64,000 bases of DNA from Gloeothece verrucosa PCC 7822 (GTDB taxonomy: Bacteria; Cyanobacteriota; Cyanobacteriia; Cyanobacteriales; Microcystaceae), in the NCBI RefSeq assembly GCF_000147335.1, contig NC_014501.1, positions 1,054,001 through 1,118,000 of the forward strand, in the 5' to 3' direction. The notes below the pieces were generated by a model. It saw nothing but the letters and a program-made list of their open reading frames with translations, searched no databases and was not told where the DNA came from. Positions 33,962 to 42,973 of this stretch are shown in pieces. A program made the position numbers and the translations under genes. Within the stretch, counting starts at the first letter, position 1, and every line of letters starts with the position of its first letter.

Positions 33962-34222
33962 AGTCGTCAAGCCGGTAAAACATCAATTAGGGTCAGCAGT
34001 TTTGGCGATCAGCTTCTCGCTGTCGGAGTTTTTCATTAGCTCAAATAACAATGATTGTTTAAGAGCAACAAGCAGTGCGTATTGGTTAACTGTACCTCAA
34101 ATGCCCACCGAAACAAATACGGGAGCCAACAAGATTAAATAATTTAGCCAAAAAATAGAGATTAACCTCAATGGGGCTATACAATAATGATAACCATTTA
34201 TCCTCTGCTCAGAAGAAATATT

Positions 34223-34561
34223 ATGGTGAACAGAAAAGAGGAAATTGTCAAAATTCAGCAAGAAACTGGCCTAAAACCCCGACATTTTGCCGATTTGATT
34301 AGGACCGCACAAATCGTTTGTGATCCGGGGGGAGGCGTTTCTGGCAGGATTTTACAGGTTGATTGGTCTTCTTTTGGTATTCCCGATCCAGTGGCAGAAA
34401 ACTTGAAAATACTCGGACAGCAATATCAATATGCCTCTCCTCATGTGCCCATAGATACTGTTTGGCAGCAATTAACCCCTGATACTCGCAATTGGTTTAT
34501 GGAACATAAAGAAGAATTATGGCAGATAGAAGAAGCTTTTCCGGCTCTTGATGAAGATTAA
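34223..34561 (+). CDS. small hypothetical protein, cyanobacterial type
   Basis: This 112-residue soluble protein begins MVNRKEEIVKIQQETGL. It contains GLKPRHFADLIRTAQIVCDP near residue 17, a PDPVAENLKILGQQY helix near residue 55 and an acidic ELWQIEEAFPALDED end. The even length, strong frame and lack of a competing frame support a real gene, and I recall similar short proteins in cyanobacteria, without an assigned function. The ATG at 34223 is preferred to the earlier ATG at 34187, whose extension is atypical. An inverted repeat (34571-34613) follows immediately. Confidence 0.7.
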   Translation: MVNRKEEIVKIQQETGLKPRHFADLIRTAQIVCDPGGGVSGRILQVDWSSFGIPDPVAENLKILGQQYQYASPHVPIDTVWQQLTPDTRNWFMEHKEELWQIEEAFPALDED

Positions 34562-34570
34562 TCTCTCAGA

Positions 34571-34613
34571 GTTAACAGTTCTCCCTTAAAATTTTGGGGG
34601 ATGAACTGTTGAC
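34571..34613. terminator. inverted repeat between convergent genes
   Basis: GTTAACAGTTC and GAACTGTTGAC form a 10 of 11 bp stem around a 21-base loop in the short spacer between the convergent hypothetical genes. It may act as a bidirectional terminator, although no clear T run follows. Confidence 0.5.
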
Positions 34614-34650
34614 TGTCTCAGTTGTCATATTTCACGGTTAATAGTTTAAC

Positions 34651-35085
34651 TTAAAAACCGCAATCTGAGGAATTCACTTCGATGGTACTAATCAGTCGGC
34701 CATCATTGCCATAATAATTAAAACGAATTAAAATTTTATTGTTGAATAAAACTTGAGTACCCTGATGAGTACAAGCCTCTTTTCTAACCAGAGGACTGAC
34801 GTTTTGATAAAATTTTTGGTTATTGATTTGATTGGAAGAATAATTAACCAAGGTTAAATTATAACTAAGCTGCCGCCCGGGGCCTCCTTGAGTAGAATCT
34901 AAACGAGTATCAGGATCGATCATTTTGGGCAATTGTTGATTTAATTGGTTGGCAGAGTTGATCAGTTGAGTAGATAGCTGATCCGATTGGGCTAAGACTG
35001 ATGAAGAAAAGCCTAGAGTGATTGTACTAGCTATTAGGGCAACAGTGGTTTTTAATGTCAGTTGATTCTGGCTCTGAGTCAGCAT
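34651..35085 (-). CDS. small exported hypothetical protein
   Basis: This 144-residue protein has a signal peptide (about 1-32, cleavage after SSVLAQS). The mature part begins with a helical LSTQLINSANQLNQQLPKM segment, followed by a beta-rich domain with RLDSTQGGPGRQLSYNLTLV and two cysteines, one in KEACTHQG and one near the C-terminus (SSDCGF), that may form a disulphide. I do not recognise a named family. It is probably periplasmic. It is transcribed divergently from the S66 peptidase gene, with AT-rich spacer DNA between them. Confidence 0.72.
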   Translation of the reverse strand: MLTQSQNQLTLKTTVALIASTITLGFSSSVLAQSDQLSTQLINSANQLNQQLPKMIDPDTRLDSTQGGPGRQLSYNLTLVNYSSNQINNQKFYQNVSPLVRKEACTHQGTQVLFNNKILIRFNYYGNDGRLISTIEVNSSDCGF

Positions 35086-35282
35086 AATAATTTTGCTTCT
35101 AATTCCCCCTTTAACATTCCCATGTGTTTTTATAAAGATGTCCTAACTTTATAAAAGTTAAATAATTTCGTCAGCCATCAATAACCCTTTTAGGGGCAAT
35201 AGTGAAAAACTCAAAAATTAGCGATTAAGATCTGATTAAATAAGATTACTATATATATTATTTAAGTTTGATCAATTCTACG

Positions 35283-36170
35283 ATGCAATTCCCCCCTCCC
35301 TTACAACCTGGAGATTTAGTTAAAGTCGTGGCTCCCAGTGGCGCATTACGAGAATTAGAGGCTTTCTATCAAGGGGTAGAAATCTGGCGCGAGCGGGGAT
35401 ATCGAGTAGAATTTACCCCCCATTGGGATAGTGCAGAGGGCTATTTAGCCGGAACAGATAGCCAACGCAGGCAAGCTTTATCTGAGGCTTGGTTTGACCC
35501 CAATTGTAAGGCCATTCTCTGTGCTAGAGGGGGTTATGGAAGTGCTAGATTGTTAGAAAAATGGACGTGGGAACCCCAAGCGGCTAAATGGATCATCGGT
35601 TTTTCCGATATTACAGGGTTATTGTGGAGTTTAGCCAGGGTGGAAATTTCAGGCATACATGGCCCCCTTTTAACCACCCTTTCCCAAGAACCTCAATGGT
35701 CAATTGAGCGGCTATTTGACGCTGTTGAAGGTCGTCCCCTTGCTCCCTTAAGCGGCAACGGATGGGGAGGCGGTTCTTCCACAGGAAGGTTGCTACCTGC
35801 TAATTTAACCGTCGCTACACATCTACTCGGAACAGATCATCAACCTTGTTTAGATGGGGTCATTTTAGCCCTAGAAGATGTGACAGAAGCTCCCTACCGC
35901 ATTGATCGAATGTTGACCGGCTGGCGGCTGATGGGACTATTTCAAAAAGTCGCCGGCATCGCTTTAGGCCGCTTTAGTCGTTGTGAAGCACCTGTAGGGA
36001 GTTCGAGTTGGACAGTAGAACAAGTCTTGCGAGATCGTTTAGGTGACCTTAATATTCCCATTGTTGCAGAGCTTCCTTTTGGTCATGATGGAGTTAATGC
36101 GGCTTTACCGGTTGGACAAAAAGTAAGGCTTGATGGCGATGGGGGAAAGTTAGAATTTTTTCAGGAATAG
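35283..36170 (+). CDS. LD-carboxypeptidase, MEROPS S66 family
   Basis: This cytoplasmic serine peptidase trims the terminal D-alanine from recycled murein tetrapeptides or related cyclic peptides. The 295-residue protein has the S66 order. The nucleophile lies in GFSDITGLLW near residue 105, preceded by ARGGYGSARLL. The ALEDVTEAPYRIDRML segment near residue 200 holds the catalytic Glu, and the C-terminal GHDGVNAALPVG holds the catalytic His. The start at 35283 (MQFPPPLQPGD) removes five codons of the upstream extension. It stands upstream of hemE but is separated by 240 bases. Confidence 0.93.
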   Translation: MQFPPPLQPGDLVKVVAPSGALRELEAFYQGVEIWRERGYRVEFTPHWDSAEGYLAGTDSQRRQALSEAWFDPNCKAILCARGGYGSARLLEKWTWEPQAAKWIIGFSDITGLLWSLARVEISGIHGPLLTTLSQEPQWSIERLFDAVEGRPLAPLSGNGWGGGSSTGRLLPANLTVATHLLGTDHQPCLDGVILALEDVTEAPYRIDRMLTGWRLMGLFQKVAGIALGRFSRCEAPVGSSSWTVEQVLRDRLGDLNIPIVAELPFGHDGVNAALPVGQKVRLDGDGGKLEFFQE

Positions 36171-36411
36171 ATATTAATAGGTTTAAGAACAGGAATATTG
36201 CTGTGATTCTCCACTGACAAGAACTATAATAATCCTTTGGGAACGACTGCTGGTTAACTTAGTTGGTTTTTAACTAAAAATTTTCCCTCAACTTACCCCG
36301 AAGCAGCTTAACATTACAAAGACGTTACAATTCATAACTTAACTCATAAAAGGTGATCGACAATGATAAGCTAACAAATGCACGTTGATTAGAGAATGTA
36401 TTGAAACTCCT

Positions 36412-37473
36412 ATGACTCACTCTGCCGAAATCCCCTATCTTTTAAGGGCTGCCCGAGGTGAAGTATTAGACCGTCCTCCGGTTTGGATGATGCGTCAAGC
36501 CGGGCGTTATATGAAAGTTTATCGGGATTTACGGGATAAATACCCCAGTTTCCGGGAAAGATCTGAAAATGCCGACCTCGCCATTGAAATTTCTCTACAA
36601 CCTTGGCACGCTTTTCAACCCGATGGGGTGATTATGTTCTCTGATATTCTAACCCCCTTACCCGGTATCGGTATTCCTTTCGACATTATTGAAAGCAAAG
36701 GCCCCATTATTGATCCTCCTATTCGTACTCAAGCCCAAATTGACAACCTCCACCCCTTCGACCCAGAAGAAACCGTTCCTTTTGTCAAGACTATCTTAAA
36801 AACTCTTCGTCAAGAAGTCGGCAATAAGTCTACTGTATTAGGATTTGTGGGCGCTCCTTGGACTCTCGCCGCTTATGCCATTGAAGGAAAAGGCTCTAAA
36901 ACCTATTCCATTATTAAAAGTATGGCCTTCTCAGAACCGGCACTTTTACATCAGTTCTTAGGAAAACTCGCCGATATGGTGGCTACCTACATCCGTTATC
37001 AAATTGATTGCGGCGCGCAAGTAGTACAGATGTTTGATTCATGGGCGGGTCAATTAACACCCCAAGACTATGATGTATTTGCCTTACCCTATCATCAACA
37101 AGTAGTCCGTCAGGTAAAAGAAACTCATCCCGATACTCCCTTAATTCTCTACATTAGTGGAAGTGCAGGAGTCTTAGAAAGAATGGGCCAATCCGGGGTA
37201 GATCTTGTCAGTGTAGACTGGACCGTAGACATGGCAGAAGCTAGAGTGCGGCTAGGAAAAGACATGAAAGTACAAGGTAACATTGATCCTGGGGCCTTAT
37301 TTGGTTCTCAAGCCTTTATCCGCGAGCGCATTCTTGATACTATCCGCAAAGCCGGTAATCGGGGTCATATTCTAAACTTAGGTCATGGTGTCTTAGTGGG
37401 AACCCCCGAAGACAATGTGCGCTTTTTCTTTGAAACAGCGAAACAAGCTGATCAATTGCTAGTTCATGCTTAA
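36412..37473 (+). CDS. hemE: uroporphyrinogen decarboxylase
   Basis: This enzyme decarboxylates the four acetates of uroporphyrinogen III to coproporphyrinogen III, a shared step of heme and chlorophyll synthesis. The 353-residue protein carries both signature motifs: [14 protein letters not shown] near residue 20 and [16 protein letters not shown] near residue 143. The substrate-binding Asp lies in [11 protein letters not shown]. The ATG at 36412 ([16 protein letters not shown]) is the conserved start; the longer frame from 36385 is not. An SDR gene follows after only four bases and is probably co-transcribed. Confidence 0.97.
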   Translation: MTHSAEIPYLLRAARGEVLDRPPVWMMRQAGRYMKVYRDLRDKYPSFRERSENADLAIEISLQPWHAFQPDGVIMFSDILTPLPGIGIPFDIIESKGPIIDPPIRTQAQIDNLHPFDPEETVPFVKTILKTLRQEVGNKSTVLGFVGAPWTLAAYAIEGKGSKTYSIIKSMAFSEPALLHQFLGKLADMVATYIRYQIDCGAQVVQMFDSWAGQLTPQDYDVFALPYHQQVVRQVKETHPDTPLILYISGSAGVLERMGQSGVDLVSVDWTVDMAEARVRLGKDMKVQGNIDPGALFGSQAFIRERILDTIRKAGNRGHILNLGHGVLVGTPEDNVRFFFETAKQADQLLVHA

Positions 37474-37477
37474 TTAA

Positions 37478-38425
37478 ATGAAGCGTATTTTTATCACCGG
37501 AGCAAGCGGCTGTATTGGTCATTATCTTGCAGAAGCCTTAATCGAAGAAACTGAGCATGAATTATTTTTCTTGATCAGAAATCCAGATAAGCTGAAATTT
37601 AATTCTCAAGCTCGTGCTGGTATTCATTTATTAAAGGGAGATATGCAAGAAATTGAGCAATATAGCGACTTGCTCAAAACAATAGATGTGGCTATTTTAG
37701 CCGCTACCACTTGGGGAGGAATTGAGGAAACCCATCAAATTAATGTGGTCAAAACCCTTACATTAATGAAACTTCTTGATCCTCTCCGATGTGAACAAGT
37801 GTTTTACTTTTCTACCGCCAGTATCCTCAACCGCAAAAATCAACCGATGAAGGAAGCGGGAGAACTAGGAACAACATATATTAGCAGCAAATATGAGTGT
37901 TATACTCAGTTATCCACCCTAAAAATTGCACCAAAAATAACCACCCTTTTTCCCACTTTCGTATTAGGAGGAGATGAAAATAAACCTTTTTCCCATGTTT
38001 ATTCGGGATTGCCAGATGTTCTCAAATGGATAGATTTAATTCGTTGGTTTAAAGCGGATGGAAGCTTTCATTTTCTTCATGCTAGAGATATTGCTCAAGT
38101 AGTTCGGTATTTAATAGATAATCCAGCTATTACTAAAGATCAAACAATAGTATTAGGAAATCAACGAATAACCGTTAATGAAGCTATTGCTCAAATTTGT
38201 GCTTATTTGCATAAAAGAATTTATTTTCAAATTCCTTTATCCATCAGTTTAGCCAATATCTTTATTAAGATTTTCCGTTTAAAAATGCAAGCTTGGGATA
38301 AATTTTCTTTAGAATACCGTCATTTTACCCATGAAAAAACTTACAGTCCTGCGACTTTTGGACTAACGAATTATTGCTCAACGCTTGAAGATGCTTTAAG
38401 ATTACGAGGAATTTATCCCAGATAA
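37478..38425 (+). CDS. NAD(P)-dependent epimerase/dehydratase-like SDR
   Basis: This extended SDR family protein has 315 residues. It shows the Rossmann GASGCIGHYLAEAL motif at residue 7 (GxxGxxG), a STASI strand with the active-site Ser/Thr near residue 112, and YISSK (YxxxK) near residue 134. The C-terminal substrate domain, with ARDIAQVVRYL near residue 205, is typical of nucleoside-sugar or isoprenoid-like epimerases and reductases. The substrate cannot be read from the sequence. It begins four bases after hemE, so it is likely co-transcribed, but a pathway link to tetrapyrroles is unproven. Confidence 0.9.
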   Translation: MKRIFITGASGCIGHYLAEALIEETEHELFFLIRNPDKLKFNSQARAGIHLLKGDMQEIEQYSDLLKTIDVAILAATTWGGIEETHQINVVKTLTLMKLLDPLRCEQVFYFSTASILNRKNQPMKEAGELGTTYISSKYECYTQLSTLKIAPKITTLFPTFVLGGDENKPFSHVYSGLPDVLKWIDLIRWFKADGSFHFLHARDIAQVVRYLIDNPAITKDQTIVLGNQRITVNEAIAQICAYLHKRIYFQIPLSISLANIFIKIFRLKMQAWDKFSLEYRHFTHEKTYSPATFGLTNYCSTLEDALRLRGIYPR

Positions 38426-38449
38426 ACCTCGCCGAAGTGCGGCAGGGTC

Positions 38450-38701
38450 TTATATAAGAAAGACTCTCTGAAGAGGAGTCATATTCGCTGTGTGAGTAGT
38501 ATAGTTAATACTCTCATTTAACTCTTTGACTAACTGTTGGGCTAACTGAGGGGTTTTAGCTTCACAAACCATAAACGTTGAAACAGCATTACTGGGTTGG
38601 TAAGGTTGGGGTACGTCACTAATAAACCAGATCACTTTATCTCCCGGATGACAGCTAAAATGACCTTGAGGGGCGATTTTACAAAAAAATTGGTTGGTCA
38701 T
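38450..38701 (-). CDS. small hypothetical protein
   Basis: This 83-residue protein begins MTNQFFCKIAPQGHFSC. It contains GDKVIWFISDVPQPYQP near residue 21 and a helical KTPQLAQQLVKELNESI segment near residue 49. No family is recognised. The two-cysteine N-terminus and compact alpha/beta pattern suggest a small folded domain. It is convergent with the SDR gene. The natural ATG and absence of a competing frame support it moderately. Confidence 0.55.
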   Translation of the reverse strand: MTNQFFCKIAPQGHFSCHPGDKVIWFISDVPQPYQPSNAVSTFMVCEAKTPQLAQQLVKELNESINYTTHTANMTPLQRVFLI

Positions 38702-39173
38702 AAGTAATAAGGTTGATGTTAGAATTTCTGAGCCGCTTTTTGACTTCTTAATCAGATTGATCTGTATTGGCCAAAAAAGTTGCCAAATTAGTAACTAAAA
38801 TTAGATTAAATAAAAGTTAATCGAGACAAGTTTATTGCTCTCTAACTCTTGCCTTTAGAATCAATCCACCAAGAAGAATTAAACTAGATTTTATTAAGAT
38901 TGTTTTTTTAACTACATTTTTAAGTTAATCTATCTGGTTAAAAAAACTCTTCATCCGATCTAAATAGTTGCCCATCATCCATTAGAGAGAAAAAAAACCA
39001 ATCAGGGATGATTCGAGAGTAGTATCTCTACCTGGAGGAAGTTGAACAAATATCAAGAAAACCAGCAAAATTAACATAATACGACCCGAGTAAATTTTTT
39101 ATTCTTTGAAACAATCACTGATCGAATTATTTTTTTGATCAAATTTTTCATCTTGCGATTAGGAGGTTAAGAT
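38702..39173. other. gene-free spacer upstream of glycosyltransferase gene
   Basis: About 470 bases of AT-rich DNA hold the promoter of the GT4 gene and end with a good ribosome-binding site (AGGAGG at about 39161-39166). I see no RNA gene or repeat family here. Confidence 0.5.
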
Positions 39174-40280
39174 ATGCGGATTGCTCAAGTTGCTCCTTTG
39201 TGGGAAAGAGTACCCCCACCGGCCTATGGTGGTATAGAATTAGTGGTCGGGTTACTAACAGATGAATTAGTTCGTCGAGGCCATGAGGTTACTCTATTTG
39301 CTTCGGGTGATTCTCAAACCTTAGCCAAATTAGAAGCCATCAGTCCAAAAGCGTTACGCAATTTTGAGACAGATGTTGACCCCACGCATTTTTATTACCT
39401 TTATTTAACGTTAGAAATGAACAGGGTTTGTGAGTTATCTAGTGAATTTGATCTCATTCATTCCCATATTGGCTTTCCTTTCTTTCCTTGTGCCAATCTA
39501 ACTAAAGCTCCAACACTTCATACTATACACGGCACTATCCCTGTTTCTGAAGAACATCTTTGGAAAGCCGCTCGTCAACAAAACTTTATTAGTATTTCCA
39601 ACAATCAACGACGCAATGATCTCGGCTTAAATTATCTCGCCACTGTTTACAACGCTATTAATACCAAAAACTTTCCCTTCCACCCTCAACCGGATAAACC
39701 CCCTTATCTAGCCTTTTTGGGACGGATGTCACCGGAAAAAGGCCCTCATCTAGCCGTGAAAATTGCTAAACGAACCGGTTTACTCTTAAAAATGGCAGGA
39801 AAGATCGACCCATGCGATCAACAATTTTTTGATACAGAAGTCAAACCCTTTATCGATGGTCAACAAATACAGTTTTTAGGAGAAGCGGACCATCAGATGA
39901 AGTGTGATCTTATGGGACGTGCTATGGCTACCCTGTTTCCCATTACCTGGCAAGAACCGTTTGGCTTAGTGATGATCGAATCAATGGCAGTGGGAACCCC
40001 CGTAGTAGCGATGAAGATGGGATCGACTCCTGAAATTATCGCTCATGGCAGAAGTGGGTTTTTGTGCAATAACCTTGACGAATGTGTTGCTGCTGTAGAA
40101 AGCCTCGGCGAAATTTCCCGCACAGATTGCCGAGATCATGTGGTTGCTAATTTTGGTGTTCGACAGATGGTTGATGGCTATGAAGCCGCTTATCAACAAC
40201 TCCTACAACAAAAATTTATGGGAGATGGACATACCAAAACCATTCATCAACTGAAGAGTTTCCAGCGTTTGAGTGCATAA
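39174..40280 (+). CDS. family 4 glycosyltransferase
   Basis: This retaining GT-B glycosyltransferase of 368 residues begins MRIAQVAPLWERVPPPAYGG with an acceptor-side GGIE loop. The donor side has GRMSPEKGPHLAVKIAK near residue 183 and the diagnostic E-x7-E motif EPFGLVMIESMA near residue 262. A strong AGGAGG sits seven bases upstream of the ATG. The glycogen-debranching-like gene follows about 100 bases downstream on the same strand, a pairing that points to alpha-glucan or osmolyte metabolism; the sugar donor is unknown. Confidence 0.93.
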   Translation: MRIAQVAPLWERVPPPAYGGIELVVGLLTDELVRRGHEVTLFASGDSQTLAKLEAISPKALRNFETDVDPTHFYYLYLTLEMNRVCELSSEFDLIHSHIGFPFFPCANLTKAPTLHTIHGTIPVSEEHLWKAARQQNFISISNNQRRNDLGLNYLATVYNAINTKNFPFHPQPDKPPYLAFLGRMSPEKGPHLAVKIAKRTGLLLKMAGKIDPCDQQFFDTEVKPFIDGQQIQFLGEADHQMKCDLMGRAMATLFPITWQEPFGLVMIESMAVGTPVVAMKMGSTPEIIAHGRSGFLCNNLDECVAAVESLGEISRTDCRDHVVANFGVRQMVDGYEAAYQQLLQQKFMGDGHTKTIHQLKSFQRLSA

Positions 40281-40382
40281 ATTCATCGGTTATACAATTG
40301 TAAGTTAGGAAAGAAAAGTAGAGACTAGCCCGGCAATGTCTCTACAAAAAATCGTTGTATAAAAATTGATGAGCAAGTAATC

Positions 40383-42620
40383 ATGTCAGAGCTTTTAGAA
40401 TTTGACGGAAAAACTTTTATTCATGCAGAAACAGCCACCTTACCCGAATGGCCTTGTGTGATACAAGAACCCATTTATCCGACGCTTACCCTCAAAGATG
40501 ATGATATTTTCTTAATCACAGATTCTTTAGGCAATATTTTGGGTTGTCGGTCGTTGGATGACCCCGGTAGCTTAGGATTATTTTGTCGAGATACCCGTTT
40601 TTTAAGTCGTCTAGAGCTACAAATTGACGGCAAATTACCTATCTTATTAAGTAGTAATGCTCGCCGGGGTTTTGGGCTTTCGGTGCTGTGTGCTAATCCC
40701 AATTTAGAAAAGAGTAACATTAAAGCAGAACGAATTGGTATTGCTCGAGAAATTGTCCTCAATGGCGGCTTGTTTGAAGAAATAACCATTACCAATTACA
40801 GCACCGAAAAAGCGAATTTTGAGCTAAGTTTAAGCTTTGATGCCGACTTTTTAGATTTATTTGAGATTCGCGGCTGGCAACGTCCTCAAAGAGGAAAACT
40901 GCTACGCCTAAAAACCGATGAGCATCAACAACCAGAGTCATCAAATTATCAAGAACCAAAAGAAATAACCTTAGCCTATCAAGGATTAGATGGTTCAGTT
41001 ACAGAATCTCGAATTCAATTTTTATATAGTCAGCCAGATTTGAGTAAAGGTAATACCGCTATCTGGCAAATCGAGTTAGAATCTCATCAAACGTTAAAAG
41101 TCGGGTATCGTGTTCGACTCTTAAGTGATGGTCATCCGGTGTCTAAAGTGGGAATTCCCATGACCTTGATGCAAGCTAAAGCGGCTGAGGCGATGGAACA
41201 GCAAGAATGGCGGCAACAAGTGACGCAAATTCGCACCGATAATAAGGCTCTCAATCACGCCATTGAGCAAGCTGAACAAGATATTTATTTATTGCGTCAA
41301 AGCTTTGGTCATGGCAAAGTGCTATCAGCCGGTGTTCCTTGGTTTTCTACATTATTTGGACGAGATAGCCTTATTGCGGCTTGGCAAACTTTAATTTTCA
41401 CCCCTGAGATTGCTAAAGATACCTTATTAGTTTTAGCCGAATATCAAGGTAAAACCTTTGATGAGTGGCGCGAAGAAGAACCCGGTAAAATCCTTCATGA
41501 AATCCGCTTAGGAGAAATGGCCCGTTGTGGCGAAGTTCCTCATACTCCCTACTACGGAACCATAGACGCGACTCCTTTGTGGTTAATTCTCTATGCTCAA
41601 TATTATGCGTGGACAGGGGACCGAGAAACCATTGAGAAATTGTGGTCTAATGCACTAGCCGCAATGGAATGGATAGACCGCAATTGTAAAAAAACCGGTT
41701 ACTTAAGCTATGTACGCCGATCTCCTGGCGGATTAGTTAACCAGGGATGGAAAGATTCAGGCGATTGTATTGTCAATGCTCAAGGACAACAGGCCACCGG
41801 TGCCATTACCCTTTGTGAGGTTCAAGGGTATGTCTATGCGGCTAAAATGCAAATGAGCCAAATTGCTAAAATGATGCAGCGCGGCGATCTCTCACAACAA
41901 TGGTTAGCCCAGGCTCAAGAACTGAAAAACCGCTTTAATCGAGATTTTTGGCTGCCGAATTTAGGCTATTGTGCCTTAGCTTTAGATGGTGAAGGTAAAC
42001 CGGTTGATAGTATTACTTCTAATCCGGGTCACTGTTTGAGCGCGGGGATTTTGCACCCCGACAAAGCCAATAGTGTTGCTGAAAGGTTAACCGCGCCGGA
42101 TATGTTTAGTGGTTGGGGAATTCGTACCCTGAGTAGTTGGTCGCCGGCTTATAATCCGATGGGGTATCATATCGGGTCAGTTTGGCCTCATGATAACGGG
42201 ATGATTGCTTTAGGGTTGCGGTCCCTAGGATTGAACGATCAAGCGCTGGAAGTGGCTCAAGGTATTATTGATATGACGCTACAGCAACCTTACCAACGTC
42301 CGCCGGAACTTTTCTGCGGTTATGAACGCACCGAGGATAATAGTCCGGTTCGTTACCCGGTGGCTTGTTCTCCCCAAGCGTGGGCAACTGGGACGATTTT
42401 TCAATTGTTGCAGACCATGATTAATATTGTGCCGGATGTGGCCAATAATTCGGTTCGCATCATTGATCCGATTTTACCGGAGTCTATTCATTGTCTCTCT
42501 TTGCACAATCTTAAGATAGGGCTTACTTTGTTGGACCTAGAATTTGAACGTTCTGGAACCACAACCGCCTGTCGAGTGGCTAATAAACGAGGTAATTTGA
42601 GGGTGGTTTTTGAGGCTTAA
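40383..42620 (+). CDS. amylo-alpha-1,6-glucosidase/glycogen debranching-like protein
   Basis: This 745-residue protein has an N-terminal beta-rich domain of the GDE-N-bis type (about 30-270; LKDDDIFLITDSLGNILG and LGLFCRDTRFLSRLELQI). A C-terminal six-hairpin glycosidase domain follows (about 285-720), with PWFSTLFGRDSLIAAWQTLI, the GWKDSGDCIVNAQG segment, and SVWPHDNGMIALGL near residue 600. This architecture is known for trehalase/debranching-like enzymes in bacteria that hydrolyse alpha-1,6 branches or act on related oligosaccharides. The substrate is not proven here. It forms a likely unit with the preceding GT4 gene. Confidence 0.9.
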   Translation: MSELLEFDGKTFIHAETATLPEWPCVIQEPIYPTLTLKDDDIFLITDSLGNILGCRSLDDPGSLGLFCRDTRFLSRLELQIDGKLPILLSSNARRGFGLSVLCANPNLEKSNIKAERIGIAREIVLNGGLFEEITITNYSTEKANFELSLSFDADFLDLFEIRGWQRPQRGKLLRLKTDEHQQPESSNYQEPKEITLAYQGLDGSVTESRIQFLYSQPDLSKGNTAIWQIELESHQTLKVGYRVRLLSDGHPVSKVGIPMTLMQAKAAEAMEQQEWRQQVTQIRTDNKALNHAIEQAEQDIYLLRQSFGHGKVLSAGVPWFSTLFGRDSLIAAWQTLIFTPEIAKDTLLVLAEYQGKTFDEWREEEPGKILHEIRLGEMARCGEVPHTPYYGTIDATPLWLILYAQYYAWTGDRETIEKLWSNALAAMEWIDRNCKKTGYLSYVRRSPGGLVNQGWKDSGDCIVNAQGQQATGAITLCEVQGYVYAAKMQMSQIAKMMQRGDLSQQWLAQAQELKNRFNRDFWLPNLGYCALALDGEGKPVDSITSNPGHCLSAGILHPDKANSVAERLTAPDMFSGWGIRTLSSWSPAYNPMGYHIGSVWPHDNGMIALGLRSLGLNDQALEVAQGIIDMTLQQPYQRPPELFCGYERTEDNSPVRYPVACSPQAWATGTIFQLLQTMINIVPDVANNSVRIIDPILPESIHCLSLHNLKIGLTLLDLEFERSGTTTACRVANKRGNLRVVFEA

Positions 42621-42754
42621 TCCCTCTTACCAAAACCGTTTGTTTTTGAGCGAGGTGGGATAATCCGCTTTTTGCAGTTCGGTCTTATCGACTCGTGAAA
42701 TAGATAAGATTAATTATCCTGTAAATATAGCTAATTGAAACATCAGGAAACGCT

Positions 42755-42970
42755 AACTTCACCAACCCCGCGCTAAAGCGACGGGGATTGAGAACCCCAA
42801 AGTTCTCGACATTAAGAGGTGAATAGCCCAGTGAGCCTAGTTTTGGTACAAACTTCCGAATGCTTCTCTAGTTCGGATTTCCTTTAAGTTCTTTTGGGAG
42901 AACGTTGTCGGACAAGACATCTTGGACTAGGTGGGCGAAGAGACTTTAAACTTTACTCTTGAGGATTATC
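42755..42970 (+). ncRNA. HEARO-type (omega RNA) guide RNA upstream of isrB
   Basis: The 215 bases before isrB are non-coding and rich in stems: CCCCG/CGGGG (42766-42786), GAGAAC/GTTCTC (42790-42807), TCCGAA/TTCGGA (about 42855-42878) and GTTCT/AGAAC (42888-42903). The element family is known to express such an RNA, with the guide at its 5' end taken from DNA just outside the left end. The position and structure match that scheme (family knowledge plus visible stems). Exact 5' and 3' ends are estimated. Confidence 0.8.
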
Positions 42971-42973
42971 TCC

